Assembly (NCBI GenBank): GCA_036250225.1
Contig: JAPZLL010000007.1
Coordinates: forward strand, 1,364,001 to 1,428,000
Direction of reading: 5' to 3'
Source: Cercophora sp. LCS_1
Taxonomy: Eukaryota > Ascomycota > Sordariomycetes > Sordariales > Lasiosphaeriaceae
DNA length: 64,000 bases
The first letter of the stretch is position 1, and each line of letters starts with the position of its first letter. The notes under the pieces were generated by a model. The model worked only from the letters and a program-made list of their open reading frames with translations. It did not search any database and was not told the DNA's origin. Positions 30,616 to 40,941 of this stretch are shown here, one piece after another. The position numbers and the translations under genes were made by a program.

Positions 30616-33222
30616 ATGAATGGTGACCTAAGTCTGTCTCAAGCCCTTGGGGGCTTGCGGATCGCCAACCCCGACGACGCATGCTCGAGTCCTGCACAAG
30701 AGCGCTCAGCGGATGCACTCCCAGAAAACAGATCAGACTCACCGACCCGAGATGGCGGGAGGCGGCCGAACCCCTCGCCTCGACTCCAAGGCGCCGGCGC
30801 CGAACCCCGGTTAGGCAACCAAGACTATGCCGCTCGCCCTCCTAATGCCCACGAGACCGCCGCCGCCATTCTCAAGAGCGCTCAGCATAACCTGAGCGCA
30901 GCCCGAGGTCTTTCAGACCAGCAATACCCACAACCACAACGGCAGCCCCCAGGGGGCAGTCGATCGCCTGCCGCACCACCACCGTCAGGGCCGGGCCACA
31001 ACGTCGACCACGAACAACATGGAGGGCAATACGCAGGGCTGCGGAACGAATTGTCTCGCTCATCGCTGTACGGGGTGCCTCAACGAGGGGACCCCCGGAT
31101 GGACGCTGGGAATATACACCAGGTCCCGTCCAGGGAGCCGAGCCGGTCGTACCAATCGGGTCGGCCCGGTCCTGCCCCATCAGGAAGTGGCCCAGGCGGC
31201 CCTTTGCCACCCAGGAGGAGTTCAAAGGGCATGGGAGTGGGCTATGCCTCAATACCGGGCGTTCCAACAGTCCCCAACGGCAGCTATGGGCTGGAGGGAC
31301 CTCCGATGTCGGGCAGCGATGAGTGGAAGGACAGGGGCGCAGCTATTGCCACGAGAAGAGAGGTTGACGCCGAGGGACGGACGGTCATCAAGTCGGTCAA
31401 GAAGAGCGTCCGTGACTTTTCGTTCGGGAGGATATTGGGCGAAGGCTCCTACAGTACTGTGTATCTGGCAACCGATCGGCAAACCCTGCGGGAATATGCC
31501 GTGAAGGTGCTCGAGAAAAAGCACATCATTAAGGAGAAGAAGATCAAATACGTTAACATCGAGAAGAACACGCTCAATCGACTCACCGAACACCCTGGTA
31601 TCGTTCGGCTCTACTACACCTTCCAGGATGAAGCATCGCTATACTACGTGCTGGATCTCTGCAGTGGCGGAGAATTACTCGGGGTTTTGAAGAAGACAGG
31701 GACATTCGACGTCGAGTGCACAAGGTTTTACGGGGCGCAGATCTTGGATGCGATCGAGTATATGCACTCAAGGGGAGTTATCCACCGGGATTTGAAACCG
31801 GAAAACGTGCTTCTCGACGACCAGATGCACGTGAAAATCACCGACTTTGGCACAGCAAAGCTCCTACCAGACCCGCGGGACCAACGACCACCTGGAGACG
31901 GCGGTCCGAGTACCAACCCCGAGGAGAAGAGGGCCGCGTCTTTTGTCGGGACAGCTGAGTATGTGAGCCCAGAGCTCTTGACGGACAAGTCTGCGGGTAA
32001 GCCCAGCGACTTGTGGGCTTTTGGGTGCATCATCTACCAGCTTCTCGTTGGACGACCACCGTTCAAGGCCGCTACCGAGTACCTCACATTCCAGAAGATT
32101 GTGAATCTCGAGTACGAGTTTCCGGCCGGGTTTCCCCCAGCAGCCCGAGATCTTGTCGAAAGATGTCTGGTCTTAGATCCTTCTCGGCGACTTACAGTTG
32201 AGCACATCAAAAATCATGAGTTCTTTGATGGGCAGATGTTTGGTAAGGATCTGTGGAGAGTCAAGGCGCCACGGCTACGGCCCTACGTCCCACCAGCGCA
32301 AGAACCTCAAATCATCCAGCTGAATGGAATGGGATCAAGTTCATCACCGAGACCCATCTCAACATCCCGGCCGCCTCCGCCACAAGCAAACGGTTCAAGG
32401 CCAGCCAGGATTATCACAGAGCTCCCGCCACCGACGCAGCTCGATATCGAGTGGTCACCAGTCCTGACGAGGAACAACGAGAGGATCCTCAAACTCGGGG
32501 ACTTAATGGTCATATCATCCCCCATCCCCCACAGTCCCCATGGAAAAGGCGAGGGAGACGGCCATAAGAAGCTGTCTCGTTTCTTTGGTGGTAGCACGAC
32601 CAAAAAGCGGCAACGGCTTGTCATGATCACGTCTAGCGGACGCATCGTCCTCGCCCCAGCAGGCGGCGAGGAGAAGCGTGCCAAGCAGGAGATCTCGCTT
32701 CTCTCACCAGATTGCGTCTGGAAAACCCATGTCGACGCCAAGGGGCAGATGGTCTGGTGCGTAGACACGGTATGTTTGCATTCTCCACATTCTCACACCA
32801 GAAAGTCGTCTTTCCCTCTCCCCACCATTTTTCGGCGTCGCTCCCAGCCGTCTAACCCCCAGCAGAACGGAATCCACTACACGTTTGAAGAGCCCAAATC
32901 TCAGAATAACGAGGGCACCAAGTTCTCGGTCGACGACTGGATCGAGTCCCTCGAACGGTCCAAAGAAATGGCCATCTCACAGAATCTCGTCGGCTCTTTC
33001 AACTCGGACAACGGTTTCGGCGACATGTCGTCCTCCATGTCCAGCCCCGCCAGCACCATGGGCGGCCGGTCTAATTTTCCCTCCGAGGGATACAGTATCA
33101 ACGATCGGTCGGGGCGTGGTCAGCTCACAAAGAGCCAGGCTAGCTTGGAGCAGGAGGCAAATGTCAAGCGAAATCGGTTTAGCAAAAGGCAGTCTAAGAA
33201 TGGGCTGGGAGCGGCATTTTGA
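30616..33222 (+). CDS. PKH1: PDK1-type AGC protein kinase (Pkh1/Ksg1 family)
   Basis: Phosphoinositide-dependent kinase-1 homologue, the master kinase that phosphorylates the activation loop of other AGC kinases (Ypk, Pkc1, Sch9 in yeast). ATG at 30616; exons 30616-32769 and 32863-33222 (837 aa). Disordered Pro-rich head, then a kinase domain at about 267-536: Gly loop LGEGSYSTV, lysine YAVKVLEKKH, HRDLKPEN, DFGTAK, activation segment SFVGTAEYVSPELL, DLWAFGCIIYQLLVG. A PH-type domain starts near residue 620 (NERILKLGDLMVISSP, RQRLVMITSSGRIVLAP) and continues across the intron. The 93-bp intron (GTATGT, CTAACCCCCAG) is a multiple of three without a stop, so unspliced mRNA would add 31 residues in the PH domain. 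A CAG repeat at the acceptor allows a 3-nt shift. Confidence 0.92.
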   Translation: MNGDLSLSQALGGLRIANPDDACSSPAQERSADALPENRSDSPTRDGGRRPNPSPRLQGAGAEPRLGNQDYAARPPNAHETAAAILKSAQHNLSAARGLSDQQYPQPQRQPPGGSRSPAAPPPSGPGHNVDHEQHGGQYAGLRNELSRSSLYGVPQRGDPRMDAGNIHQVPSREPSRSYQSGRPGPAPSGSGPGGPLPPRRSSKGMGVGYASIPGVPTVPNGSYGLEGPPMSGSDEWKDRGAAIATRREVDAEGRTVIKSVKKSVRDFSFGRILGEGSYSTVYLATDRQTLREYAVKVLEKKHIIKEKKIKYVNIEKNTLNRLTEHPGIVRLYYTFQDEASLYYVLDLCSGGELLGVLKKTGTFDVECTRFYGAQILDAIEYMHSRGVIHRDLKPENVLLDDQMHVKITDFGTAKLLPDPRDQRPPGDGGPSTNPEEKRAASFVGTAEYVSPELLTDKSAGKPSDLWAFGCIIYQLLVGRPPFKAATEYLTFQKIVNLEYEFPAGFPPAARDLVERCLVLDPSRRLTVEHIKNHEFFDGQMFGKDLWRVKAPRLRPYVPPAQEPQIIQLNGMGSSSSPRPISTSRPPPPQANGSRPARIITELPPPTQLDIEWSPVLTRNNERILKLGDLMVISSPIPHSPHGKGEGDGHKKLSRFFGGSTTKKRQRLVMITSSGRIVLAPAGGEEKRAKQEISLLSPDCVWKTHVDAKGQMVWCVDTVCLHSPHSHTRKSSFPLPTIFRRRSQPSNPQQNGIHYTFEEPKSQNNEGTKFSVDDWIESLERSKEMAISQNLVGSFNSDNGFGDMSSSMSSPASTMGGRSNFPSEGYSINDRSGRGQLTKSQASLEQEANVKRNRFSKRQSKNGLGAAF

Positions 33223-33730
33223 TGTATCCTCCCGTTTATGATAACGGCTGTTGAAAAAAGTCTTTGGCACACAAAGTGTGACTTGGGATGTATTGGGTCC
33301 AACCGTGCCGTCCTGTACTGTCTTGGTGGAAATGATTGCGGGCATTACTTGCCCTTTTCTCAAGTGATTACACGTTTAATGGGCATTTTGGTAGCGTGGC
33401 GCAGGGTTGACTGGAGCATCTGTCCACCTCACTCACCTCTGGTATAAAAGAAACACAAATTGTGAAACTGCCATTTGCAAGTGAGAATTCATGTTGGATG
33501 TGAGTGGCCGACCTAAGAGTTAAAATTCGGTCTCAGCCAATGTCGTGGTATCATCAGGCAGGGTTAAAGGCTTCTATTTCCGGCTCATATACACAGGGTT
33601 TCCCTCCGGACTTGGTTTTACGAGCTTCGTTTGCGAAACAGACGCATTCAAGACCTGATACCCCCCCTTCTTCACTCCCACACTCAACAACGACGCAATA
33701 ACTCTTGTTGGATAGAAAATAGGAAATAGT
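33223..33730. other. Convergent intergenic region
   Basis: 508 bp between the stop codons of the kinase and OSCP genes. It should hold both 3' UTRs. Nothing else seen. Confidence 0.6.
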
Positions 33731-34706
33731 TTACAGAGCGTCATTGAGTAGCTTGTTCATCTTGGCAATCTTGGATGAAACGCTGAGGTCGATTGTCCTG
33801 TCGCCAATCTCGACGACGAGTCCGCCAACAATATCGGGGTTGACCTGAAAGAGGTGTCAGTTGGTTCCCGTCGTTGGTTCTAAGTTGTCAAACAAGACGT
33901 ACAGTGTTGGTGACCTTGAGCTTCTTGCCGGCACCGACGTACTGGGACTTGGAAACGGCAGCCTCAAGGCGGTTGAGGGTCTTGTTGTCCAGGGGCTATC
34001 ATCATATCCATCAGCATTTCCCTTCTCTCGATCTCTTTTCTCTCTGCTTCATCCACCGGATCTCCGTACCTGGGCGCTGGTGACGGTAACCTCGATCTCA
34101 CCACGGGCGGCGCTCATAAGCTCGGCGAACTTGGACGTGACACCGGGGAGGAGGCCGAGACGGTTGTTCTCAGCAAGGGTGGCGAGGAAGTTCTTGACGG
34201 TCTCGCCCGAGACACCGGCGGCCTTGACGAGCTCGGCAACGACAGCGCTCTTGTCGGCGGCGCTGAGGGTGGGGGCGTCGAGGATGGCGACGAGCTTGGG
34301 GTCCTTTTGGACGAGGTTGCCGAGGGAGGCAACGGCCCTGGCAGTGGGCTCGAGGGAGGATGTCTTGACGGCGGCAGTGTACTGTTTATTTTTGTAAATG
34401 ACGCAGGGTTAGCGGAGCTGTGTCTTTTGTGTCCAATTGGAATTGCACATGGGCTATTGGGGACGCGTCTCGGTGCTCAATTGGCAGGAGAGGGACAAGA
34501 GGGTCGTCGTGATGGGGGTCAATCGCGGGTTGCGGAGGTGGGCATACCAGAGCGGTGGCATAGGTGCCGTCGAGGCCGAAGAGGGCGACCGGGGGGCTGA
34601 CCTTCTCGCTGGCGGCCGGCGCGGCGAACGTCCGGGTCTGGGTGAGGACGGCTCTCTGGGGGACCGCGGTCCGCATGGAGCGGAGCAATGCCTGTCGCGA
34701 CAGCAT
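33731..34706 (-). CDS. ATP5: Mitochondrial ATP synthase subunit 5 (OSCP)
   Basis: Oligomycin-sensitivity-conferring protein, which links the F1 head to the peripheral stalk of the mitochondrial ATP synthase. Exons on the minus strand: 34706-34548, 34381-34070, 33995-33903, 33844-33731 (225 aa). Introns are 166, 74 and 58 bp. A mitochondrial presequence is evident (MLSRQALLRSMRTAVPQRAV, rich in Arg and lacking acids). The mature part shows PPVALFGLDGTYATALYTAA, KTSSLEPTARAV, DAPTLSAADKSAV, TVKNFLATLAENNRLGLLPG, and the conserved C-terminal block VNPDIVGGLVVEIGDRTIDL. Exons join in phase 0 throughout. Strong identification. Confidence 0.96.
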
Positions 34707-35183
34707 GGTTGAGTGTGGGATGGGGTGTGAAGAGGGCCTTGAATGTCGTGAGGTCGAGCTTCAGTTTTCAGAAACGAGGTTTGGAGGCTCGCTCGGCAAT
34801 TTGGTTGTTGCCTGAGGCAGCACAAACGCTTCGGCCCGGGAAGACCCGCACTTGACCACCACAGCAGCTTCAATGCCAAGCATTTCAGATCCATGTCCAA
34901 AACACCAACCTGGGACAAGAGCTTCAATGAAAATGGGAGTGGTCGAACAGCTCAATTTTACAAGCATGCAGCGTAGCTATTCTCTACGGAATGACAACCA
35001 GAGAACGCCCGACGACAATCCCGAAGCATGCATCGCCAGAATACCATTAGAAAACGTATCGTCAAACCCGTATCCATGCTCTGCTGCGCCCGCAAACCTA
35101 AACCCATCCCGTCATGTATCGCGACCCATCAACGCCATCACGCCAATCCAGCCATGCTCCAGAGATCACAAGCCAAAGTCCAA
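34707..35183. other. Intergenic, promoter of ATP5
   Basis: 477 bp between the ATP5 start and the stop of mob1, both on the minus strand. No gene or RNA signal seen. Confidence 0.55.
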
Positions 35184-36073
35184 CTAGTCGCTGCGCAACA
35201 TGCTGTCGACAAGGTCCCCAAGTGGCCCCCAGTAGTCCTTGCCGCTTGCCAGGTTGTGCTCATCGATGAACAAGACGTACTGCTTGAAGCTGGTGTTGAG
35301 GTGCGGCTCCAACCCCAGCTCGCGAATCACCGGGTAGTGGTGGCAGTAGATGTGGGCGTAAACTCGGTACATGCGCTTGAAGATCTGGCGGACCAGCGCC
35401 GGGAAGGACTTGGGGAACGGAACACCGATGCGACTGGGCAGCACCGACTCGTTGTCAATGTTGCTCTGAACCCAGCTCATGAGCTGCTCGATGTAGGCCG
35501 GCGCAGGCATCTTGGTCGGGCGCTTATAATTCTCGGAGTCTTGCCACAGGTACTCGAATCTGGTAAGTGTCAGCACTGGGCTTCCAGTTTGGCCATCCAA
35601 CGTACTCGTCTGTCGCCTTCATCTCAGGACAGGACTGGGGAGAGCAGAACTCAGTGATGGCTCCATAGAGAAGATTGATCTGGTTGTAAAAGTCGACCAC
35701 TGTGGCGGGTTAGTATGCGATCAATGCTAAATGTCTGTGTGCGTACTGTTGACGGCGAGCCACTCGTTCTCGTCCTCGCCCTCGGGCAGCTTTACGACCT
35801 TGCGCAGACTGCCTCCGCCGAGCGTAGCCTCTGCATATTGTCGAAGTTGGTAGCTAGTAGCTCCTCCCTTGCCGGGGGCTCGGGGGCGGAACTGGTTCCT
35901 CGTCCGCTGGTTTCTAATGTAGGCGGTAAACATGGTCAGCGTTTGGTTGTGGGGACCATGCAGAACGCAAAGGTTCAAGACGCAGAATGAGGGGAGGGGC
36001 GCAAAGTATAAATGTGCCTGGGAAAACGGGATAAAATGCGGCGCACTCACACGGTAGTCAGAAACGAGCTCAT
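35184..36073 (-). CDS. MOB1: Mob1 kinase activator
   Basis: Mps-one-binder protein, the activating subunit of the NDR/LATS kinase Dbf2/Sid2 in the mitotic-exit and septation-initiation networks. Exons on the minus strand: 36073-36051 (23 nt), 35913-35747, 35699-35606, 35559-35184 (219 aa). Introns are 137, 47 and 46 bp. The spliced protein starts [20 protein letters not shown]. It continues YQLRQYAEATLGGGSLRKVV, LPEGEDENEWLAVN, VDFYNQINLLYGAITEFC, CPEMKATDEFEYLWQD, RVYAHIYCHHYPVIRELG, LNTSFKQYVLFIDEHNL. The zinc ligands (two Cys in the CSPQSCPEM region and two His in HIYCHH) are present. Mob1 and not Mob2 by the DENEWLAVN and KMPAPAYIEQLMSW signatures. Confidence 0.97.
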
Positions 36074-37236
36074 GGCACAAATCGGACGAATTCTAGAAAG
36101 ATGCTTTGGAACTGTGGACAGCACTTCTGGTTAGCGGGGTTCTCGTCTGCAAATGCAGGCTGCCGACAACACAAACAAAGAAGACGCACCTATACAAGCA
36201 ATCACCTTGGATGCGGAGCGTTTGCCTCTTTTGACGCCAAAAACTGATTTCCAAAACGAAGCCGATGGGTCGCGATGTTGGGCACTTTGTAGGTTTGGAG
36301 GGACGTCGCACCTGCGATGTGGTGGGGCCCATGTTTACCACCCACCCAAATCGGGCTTGCTCTGGCAACACCCTAGCGCCTGCCAAGATCCCAAGCACCG
36401 TCAGGGGTCCAAGCTGTTTGCTGGACAAGAACCACCACACAGCGAAATCAGAGAACGATATCGCCAAGTAGCTAGAGGGATGCCATTTCTCCTGGTCTAG
36501 TGCCATGGGGCCTTATTTCGTATTCTTGTCAACGGATATGCTTTTGCGGCAAGTGGAACTTCTGACTGCAGCCAGAGTTGATTCTGGCATCACTTGGTTG
36601 CAATTTCCTGTGTGTGTAACTGGAAGCTTTGAACGGGGACCTTTGATCGCCAAGCGCATGCCTGGACGCCCCTGAATGCCAACGGCCGTGCAAACACGTG
36701 CTTCCAGGAAAACTCTCGGATCATCTTGGATTTTTCATCAGAGAATGAAATCACAATTCAGCCTCTCACCTACAGCTCACCTTGAGGTGCATTCCCTCAG
36801 AATGGACACTTCCCTCCAAATAGGCTCAATCGGCAGAGCTCAGTTCCCCATGTCGATATTGGAAGCGGGAACACCCCGTCTTGGGTGTCGCTACGCTGCG
36901 GAGAATCAGACGTCTCCTCAAACCATAGGCCAGGTTGAATCCTCGGGACATCGACAACCGAAGATACAACCACGGCGAGCCCCGCAAGTCTACGTTGTTG
37001 TATCCGTACTGCAACGGTTAATGATCTTCAACGGGAATGATACGGCTCTAGAATCCCAGGCTAATGGGGTGGATGTCCGTGAAAACCACCGCGGTGAGTA
37101 TGCACCCAGAGAGGCGGTTCTTGACCCGCCATCCGGGCCAGGGGAGCCGTATGTAGTCAATATATGAGCATCACTCCCATCCTTGATGCGGAAACCCACG
37201 CACGTGAATAGCTGAGCGCAGGAAATTCGTATCAAC
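36074..37236. other. Divergent promoter region, mob1 / glycosidase
   Basis: 1163 bp between divergent genes. Several open frames of 60-160 codons overlap here but none has recognisable motifs. No RNA gene or repeat seen. Confidence 0.5.
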
Positions 37237-39362
37237 ATGCGCGTACTGGGGGTACTCGTTCTGCTGTCCTCCCTTGTGGAGGGAATCTCGGTTGGACAGC
37301 GGCGCAAAGTTGTGCAGTCCTTCAGTGTTCGCCGAAATGCCAGCTCGGATACCACGCCTTTGCAAGTAGGCAATGGCGACTTTGCCTTTGGTGTGGACGT
37401 GACGGGATTACAGACATTCAAGCCATACGGCATTTTGTCAACATGGTGCTGGCACAATTTCAGTCTACCAACCACACCCGGCCAAACACGCATCGAAGGT
37501 AGCTCTCTGCTCTCTACCCAAGATCTTGACTAACACAACAAGATTTTACCGGGATGCAGTGGTGGACACACGATAGATTGGTCACATACAGCCAACCGAA
37601 CCCAGAGCAACCTGAAATCTCTCAATGGCTCCGAGAAAACCCACATCGACTCAACATGGGCAGAGTTGGGTTCGACTTTGGCATCCAAAACGTGACAGAA
37701 GCCGACCTCGAGCAAAAGAACCAAGTCCTCGACATGTGGTCCGGCGAGATTTTGTCGTCTTTCATCTACAACGGCTCCTCCGTCTCGGTCAAAACCTGGG
37801 CCGACCCCGACTCCTCGACCGTGGCCATCTCCGTCTCTTCAACCCTCCTCCAAACCGGCCTCGGCCTCTTCATCGACTTCCCGTACCCGGACCACGAGAA
37901 GTTCAACGCCCCCTTTGTAGGCGTCTTCAACCGAACCTTCCTCCACACCACAGCCCTAACCCAAGCAACCCCCAACCTCGCCATGATCACCCACAACCTC
38001 GACGAAACAACTTATGTCATCACCATATCCTCCGCCTCCCCATTCAACATCACCCGTCCCAGCCCCCTCTCCCACCGCCACCAGCTCTTGTCCCCAACAT
38101 CCCAGCTCAACCTAACCATCACCTTCTCCCCGGCCCTCATCACGCCCCCCTCCTTCGACCTCATCCCCTCCTCCTCCACCACCTTCTGGTCTAACTTCTG
38201 GTCAACCGGCGCCTTCATCGACCTTTCCCGCACCACCAACCCCAACGCAACCGAACTCCAACGCCGCATCCTGACCTCCCTCTACCTCACCACCCTCAAT
38301 TCCGCCTCATCCCTCCCACCCCAAGAATCCGGCCTGGTAAATAACGGATGGTACGGCAAGTTCCACCTCGAAATGACCCTCTGGCACTTCCTCCCCTTTG
38401 CCCGGTGGAATCACTTCTCCCTCTTCACACGCTCCATCCCCTCCGTCTATAACCGCTTCCTACCAAGCTCCATCGCGCGCGCAAATGAACAAGGCTACGC
38501 CGGCGCAAGATGGGGTAAAATGTCTGATCCAGAAGGGCGTAGTGCCCCCGGTGAGATTAACAGCCTGTTGATATGGCAGCAGCCGCATGTTATGTATTTC
38601 GCCGAAACGGAGTATCGTGCTTTTTCGAACGGGACTACGCTACAAAAATGGGAGGGGCTGATTGAGAAGACGGCGGAGTGGATGGCTGATTTTGCGTGGT
38701 GGGATCCCCAGGAGAAGAGATACGTGTTGGGACCACCTCTGTATCCGGTCAGTGAGAATACGAATCCGAATGCGACGGTTAATCCGACGTTTGAGGTGGC
38801 GTATTGGCGGTTTGGACTGGATGTGGCGGTTGAGTGGAAGAAGAGGATGGGGAAGGCGGTGCCGGACAAGTGGGAGGATGTGAGACAAAAGTTGGCCAAG
38901 CTGCCGGTTGTGGATGGAACGTATGCGGTTTATGAGGGGATCGAGGGGATGTGGACGAGGGAGGAGACGACGTGGGATCATCCGGCTATGGCCGGGATCT
39001 ATGGGCTGTTGCCGCCGACGGAGGGGGTGGATGTTGGGGTTGTGAGGAAGACGGCGGGACGGATTAGGGAGTTGTGGAGGTTGGAGGAGAGTTATGGGTG
39101 GGATTTTGCGATGCTGGCTATGAATGAGCTGAGGTTGGGGAATGTTGAGCAGGCGGTGGAGTATTTGCTGCATCCGGTTTGGCAGTTTGATGATGCTGGG
39201 TATCCAATTGGGGGGTCAAGGGTGCCCACGCCATATTTTCCCAATTCGGCTTCGTTGTTGGTTGCGGTTGCCATGATGGCGGGAGGTTGGGATGGGAGTG
39301 AGGGGAAGCATTTCCCCAAGGATTGGGTGGTTGACGTTGAAGGGTTCACTCCTGCTTTGTAA
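37237..39362 (+). CDS. Secreted six-hairpin glycosidase-like protein
   Basis: Predicted extracellular glycoside hydrolase with an (alpha/alpha)6 barrel, resembling the GH65/GH95 superfamily; substrate not predictable. Exons 37237-37498 and 37543-39362 (44-bp intron, branch CTTGACTAAC) give 693 aa. A clear signal peptide is seen (MRVLGVLVLLSSLVEG). The N-terminal beta-domain carries LQVGNGDFAFGVDVTGLQTF, KPYGILSTWCWHNFSLP and MGRVGFDFG, with several N-glycosylation sequons. The barrel shows NGWYGKFHLEMTLWHFLPFA, in the position of the conserved W-x-x-E segment of these enzymes, and a C-terminal PYFPNSASLLVAVAMMAGGW. Codons are C-ending up to about 38,500 and G-ending after about 38,600. Confidence 0.85.
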
Positions 39363-39587
39363 GTAGAGAGTCCTTACCTCGGAACCAACTTGGTGAAAGC
39401 GAGATAGAACCAACCGAAAGCATCTATTTTCTGACTTCTGAACTCATATCGTCGTGTCTGAAACTCTTGAGGTCGTGATATGTAACCACGTGTGGAGGAC
39501 AGCATTTCACAATATTCTGCTTCCAGCCACTGCCTCGTCTCTGAGCGATCAACAAGCACACGTTCACACGTCAGGGCCGCTCGGTCC

Positions 39588-40285
39588 CTAGAACAAGATC
39601 TCCCCCGCGTTTTCGCCCTCGAACCCGATTGTCGAGAGCTTCTTCACCTTGGATTTTTCCTTGGCCTTTTCGTCCTGCTTCCTCTGCTTAGAGAGCTTCT
39701 TGACGAGCTCGATATCGGCGAGCTCGTAGCCCGGAGGCGGATCGTCGTCCCGGTCGAGATCGATCTCTCCTAGCAGCAGGACGTTCTCGCCACGGACGAG
39801 GAAGATACCTCGGTCAATGTCCGCGTAGAGGCCACTGGGCTGGTTGGGGGCCGATCCCGGCGGGACAAAGATCCTCTCCTTGGTCGACTGCAGCACCAGG
39901 TTCGCTGGTTCGGTTAACTCGAGACTTCATGAGATGCTGCGGTCATGTCATGGCATACCAAACTGATCCCAACTCCGGAGAATTCCCGTCAACTTGCGCC
40001 CATCCCGCAACGCCACCATGAGTTTTTCTGTAAAGTCGTTAGATGAGAGTGTATCATGTATTTGGTTGGATTGCTGGTCTTACTATCTGTGAGGTCCAAC
40101 AGCTGGGCAGCTGTAGTAAACATTTGGGCCGGCAGCTGCTGCGGTTGCGGAGGCCGGCCAACGCCGAGGGCCTGCGGAGGGATGGGCCCGGGGCCATGCT
40201 GGTGCTGGGGGTGCTGATTGTGCTGAGAATGTGGCTGTTGCGGATGGCCGTGGGGCGGCGCATCTTGAATTGAGAGGTTCTCCAT
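39588..40285 (-). CDS. LSM1: LSm1, mRNA-decay Sm-like protein
   Basis: Subunit specific to the cytoplasmic Lsm1-7/Pat1 ring that binds the 3' end of deadenylated mRNA and promotes decapping. Exons on the minus strand: 40285-40084, 40027-39959, 39904-39588 (195 aa). Introns are 56 and 54 bp. A Gln/His/Pro-rich N-terminal extension of about 55 residues (such as HGHPQQPHSQHNQHPQHQHG) precedes the Sm fold. The fold reads LLDLTDKKLMVALRDGRKLT, GILRSWDQFANLVLQSTKER, GLYADIDRGIFLVRGENVLL and LGEIDLDRDDDPP. The C-terminal Lys-rich helix (KKLSKQRKQDEKAKEKSKVK) is typical of LSm1. Joins have matching phases (1, 1). Confidence 0.95.
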
Positions 40286-40941
40286 TATGAGAAAGTGTTC
40301 ACTATGTTGTTGCCCAATCCATCGGCAATGGGTGCGTTGTGAAAACCACTTAGAAATCCTAAGCGGCGTGGTGTGGTGCAAGTCCCACTACCTATGAAGG
40401 CGCCTTGCGATATGGAGCTCGTCAACACTGGATGAGGTGGGTTGCGACTGCGCTCCCATTGTTGCTCATCAGGGATGGAAGAACATTGTGGGTCCAAGCG
40501 CCAAGTGCAGCCCTGACGGCATCGGTGGACACCAGCCACACAGCCTGAGGGCTGCTGCCACCTGCGTTGATTGGCTTGCCCGGCTGCCCTGCACCCGAAA
40601 GCAAGCAGCTGGTCGTCGGGGTCCGCGTGCCGTCAATGCGCGAATGGGCGCCGCTTTTTCAAAGGGCAAGGCTACCTTATTGTTCTCTCTAGCACTCACA
40701 CGCTTGCAGGTCTACGAGTCTGGGTTCACTGTCTACTCGGCATGCCGAACGCATCATGTCAAGACTGTAATCTGAAAGCTTAATTCCATATTATTTATTC
40801 CTTGGACTCGGACGGAAAGCTGGTGCCGCCGAGCCAGACACCCGTCGCAACACCTCGGCGCTTCCCAGCTGTGGTCAATTTCTCTGCTCCCGCACCTCCA
40901 CACAACAGATCGACAACTACTCCTCCAACAACAGCCTCGTC
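40286..40941. other. Divergent promoter region, LSM1 / SDS3
   Basis: 656 bp between two divergent genes. No additional gene. A pyrimidine/CA-rich leader (ctgctcccgcacctccacacaac) sits just before the SDS3-type gene. Confidence 0.55.
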
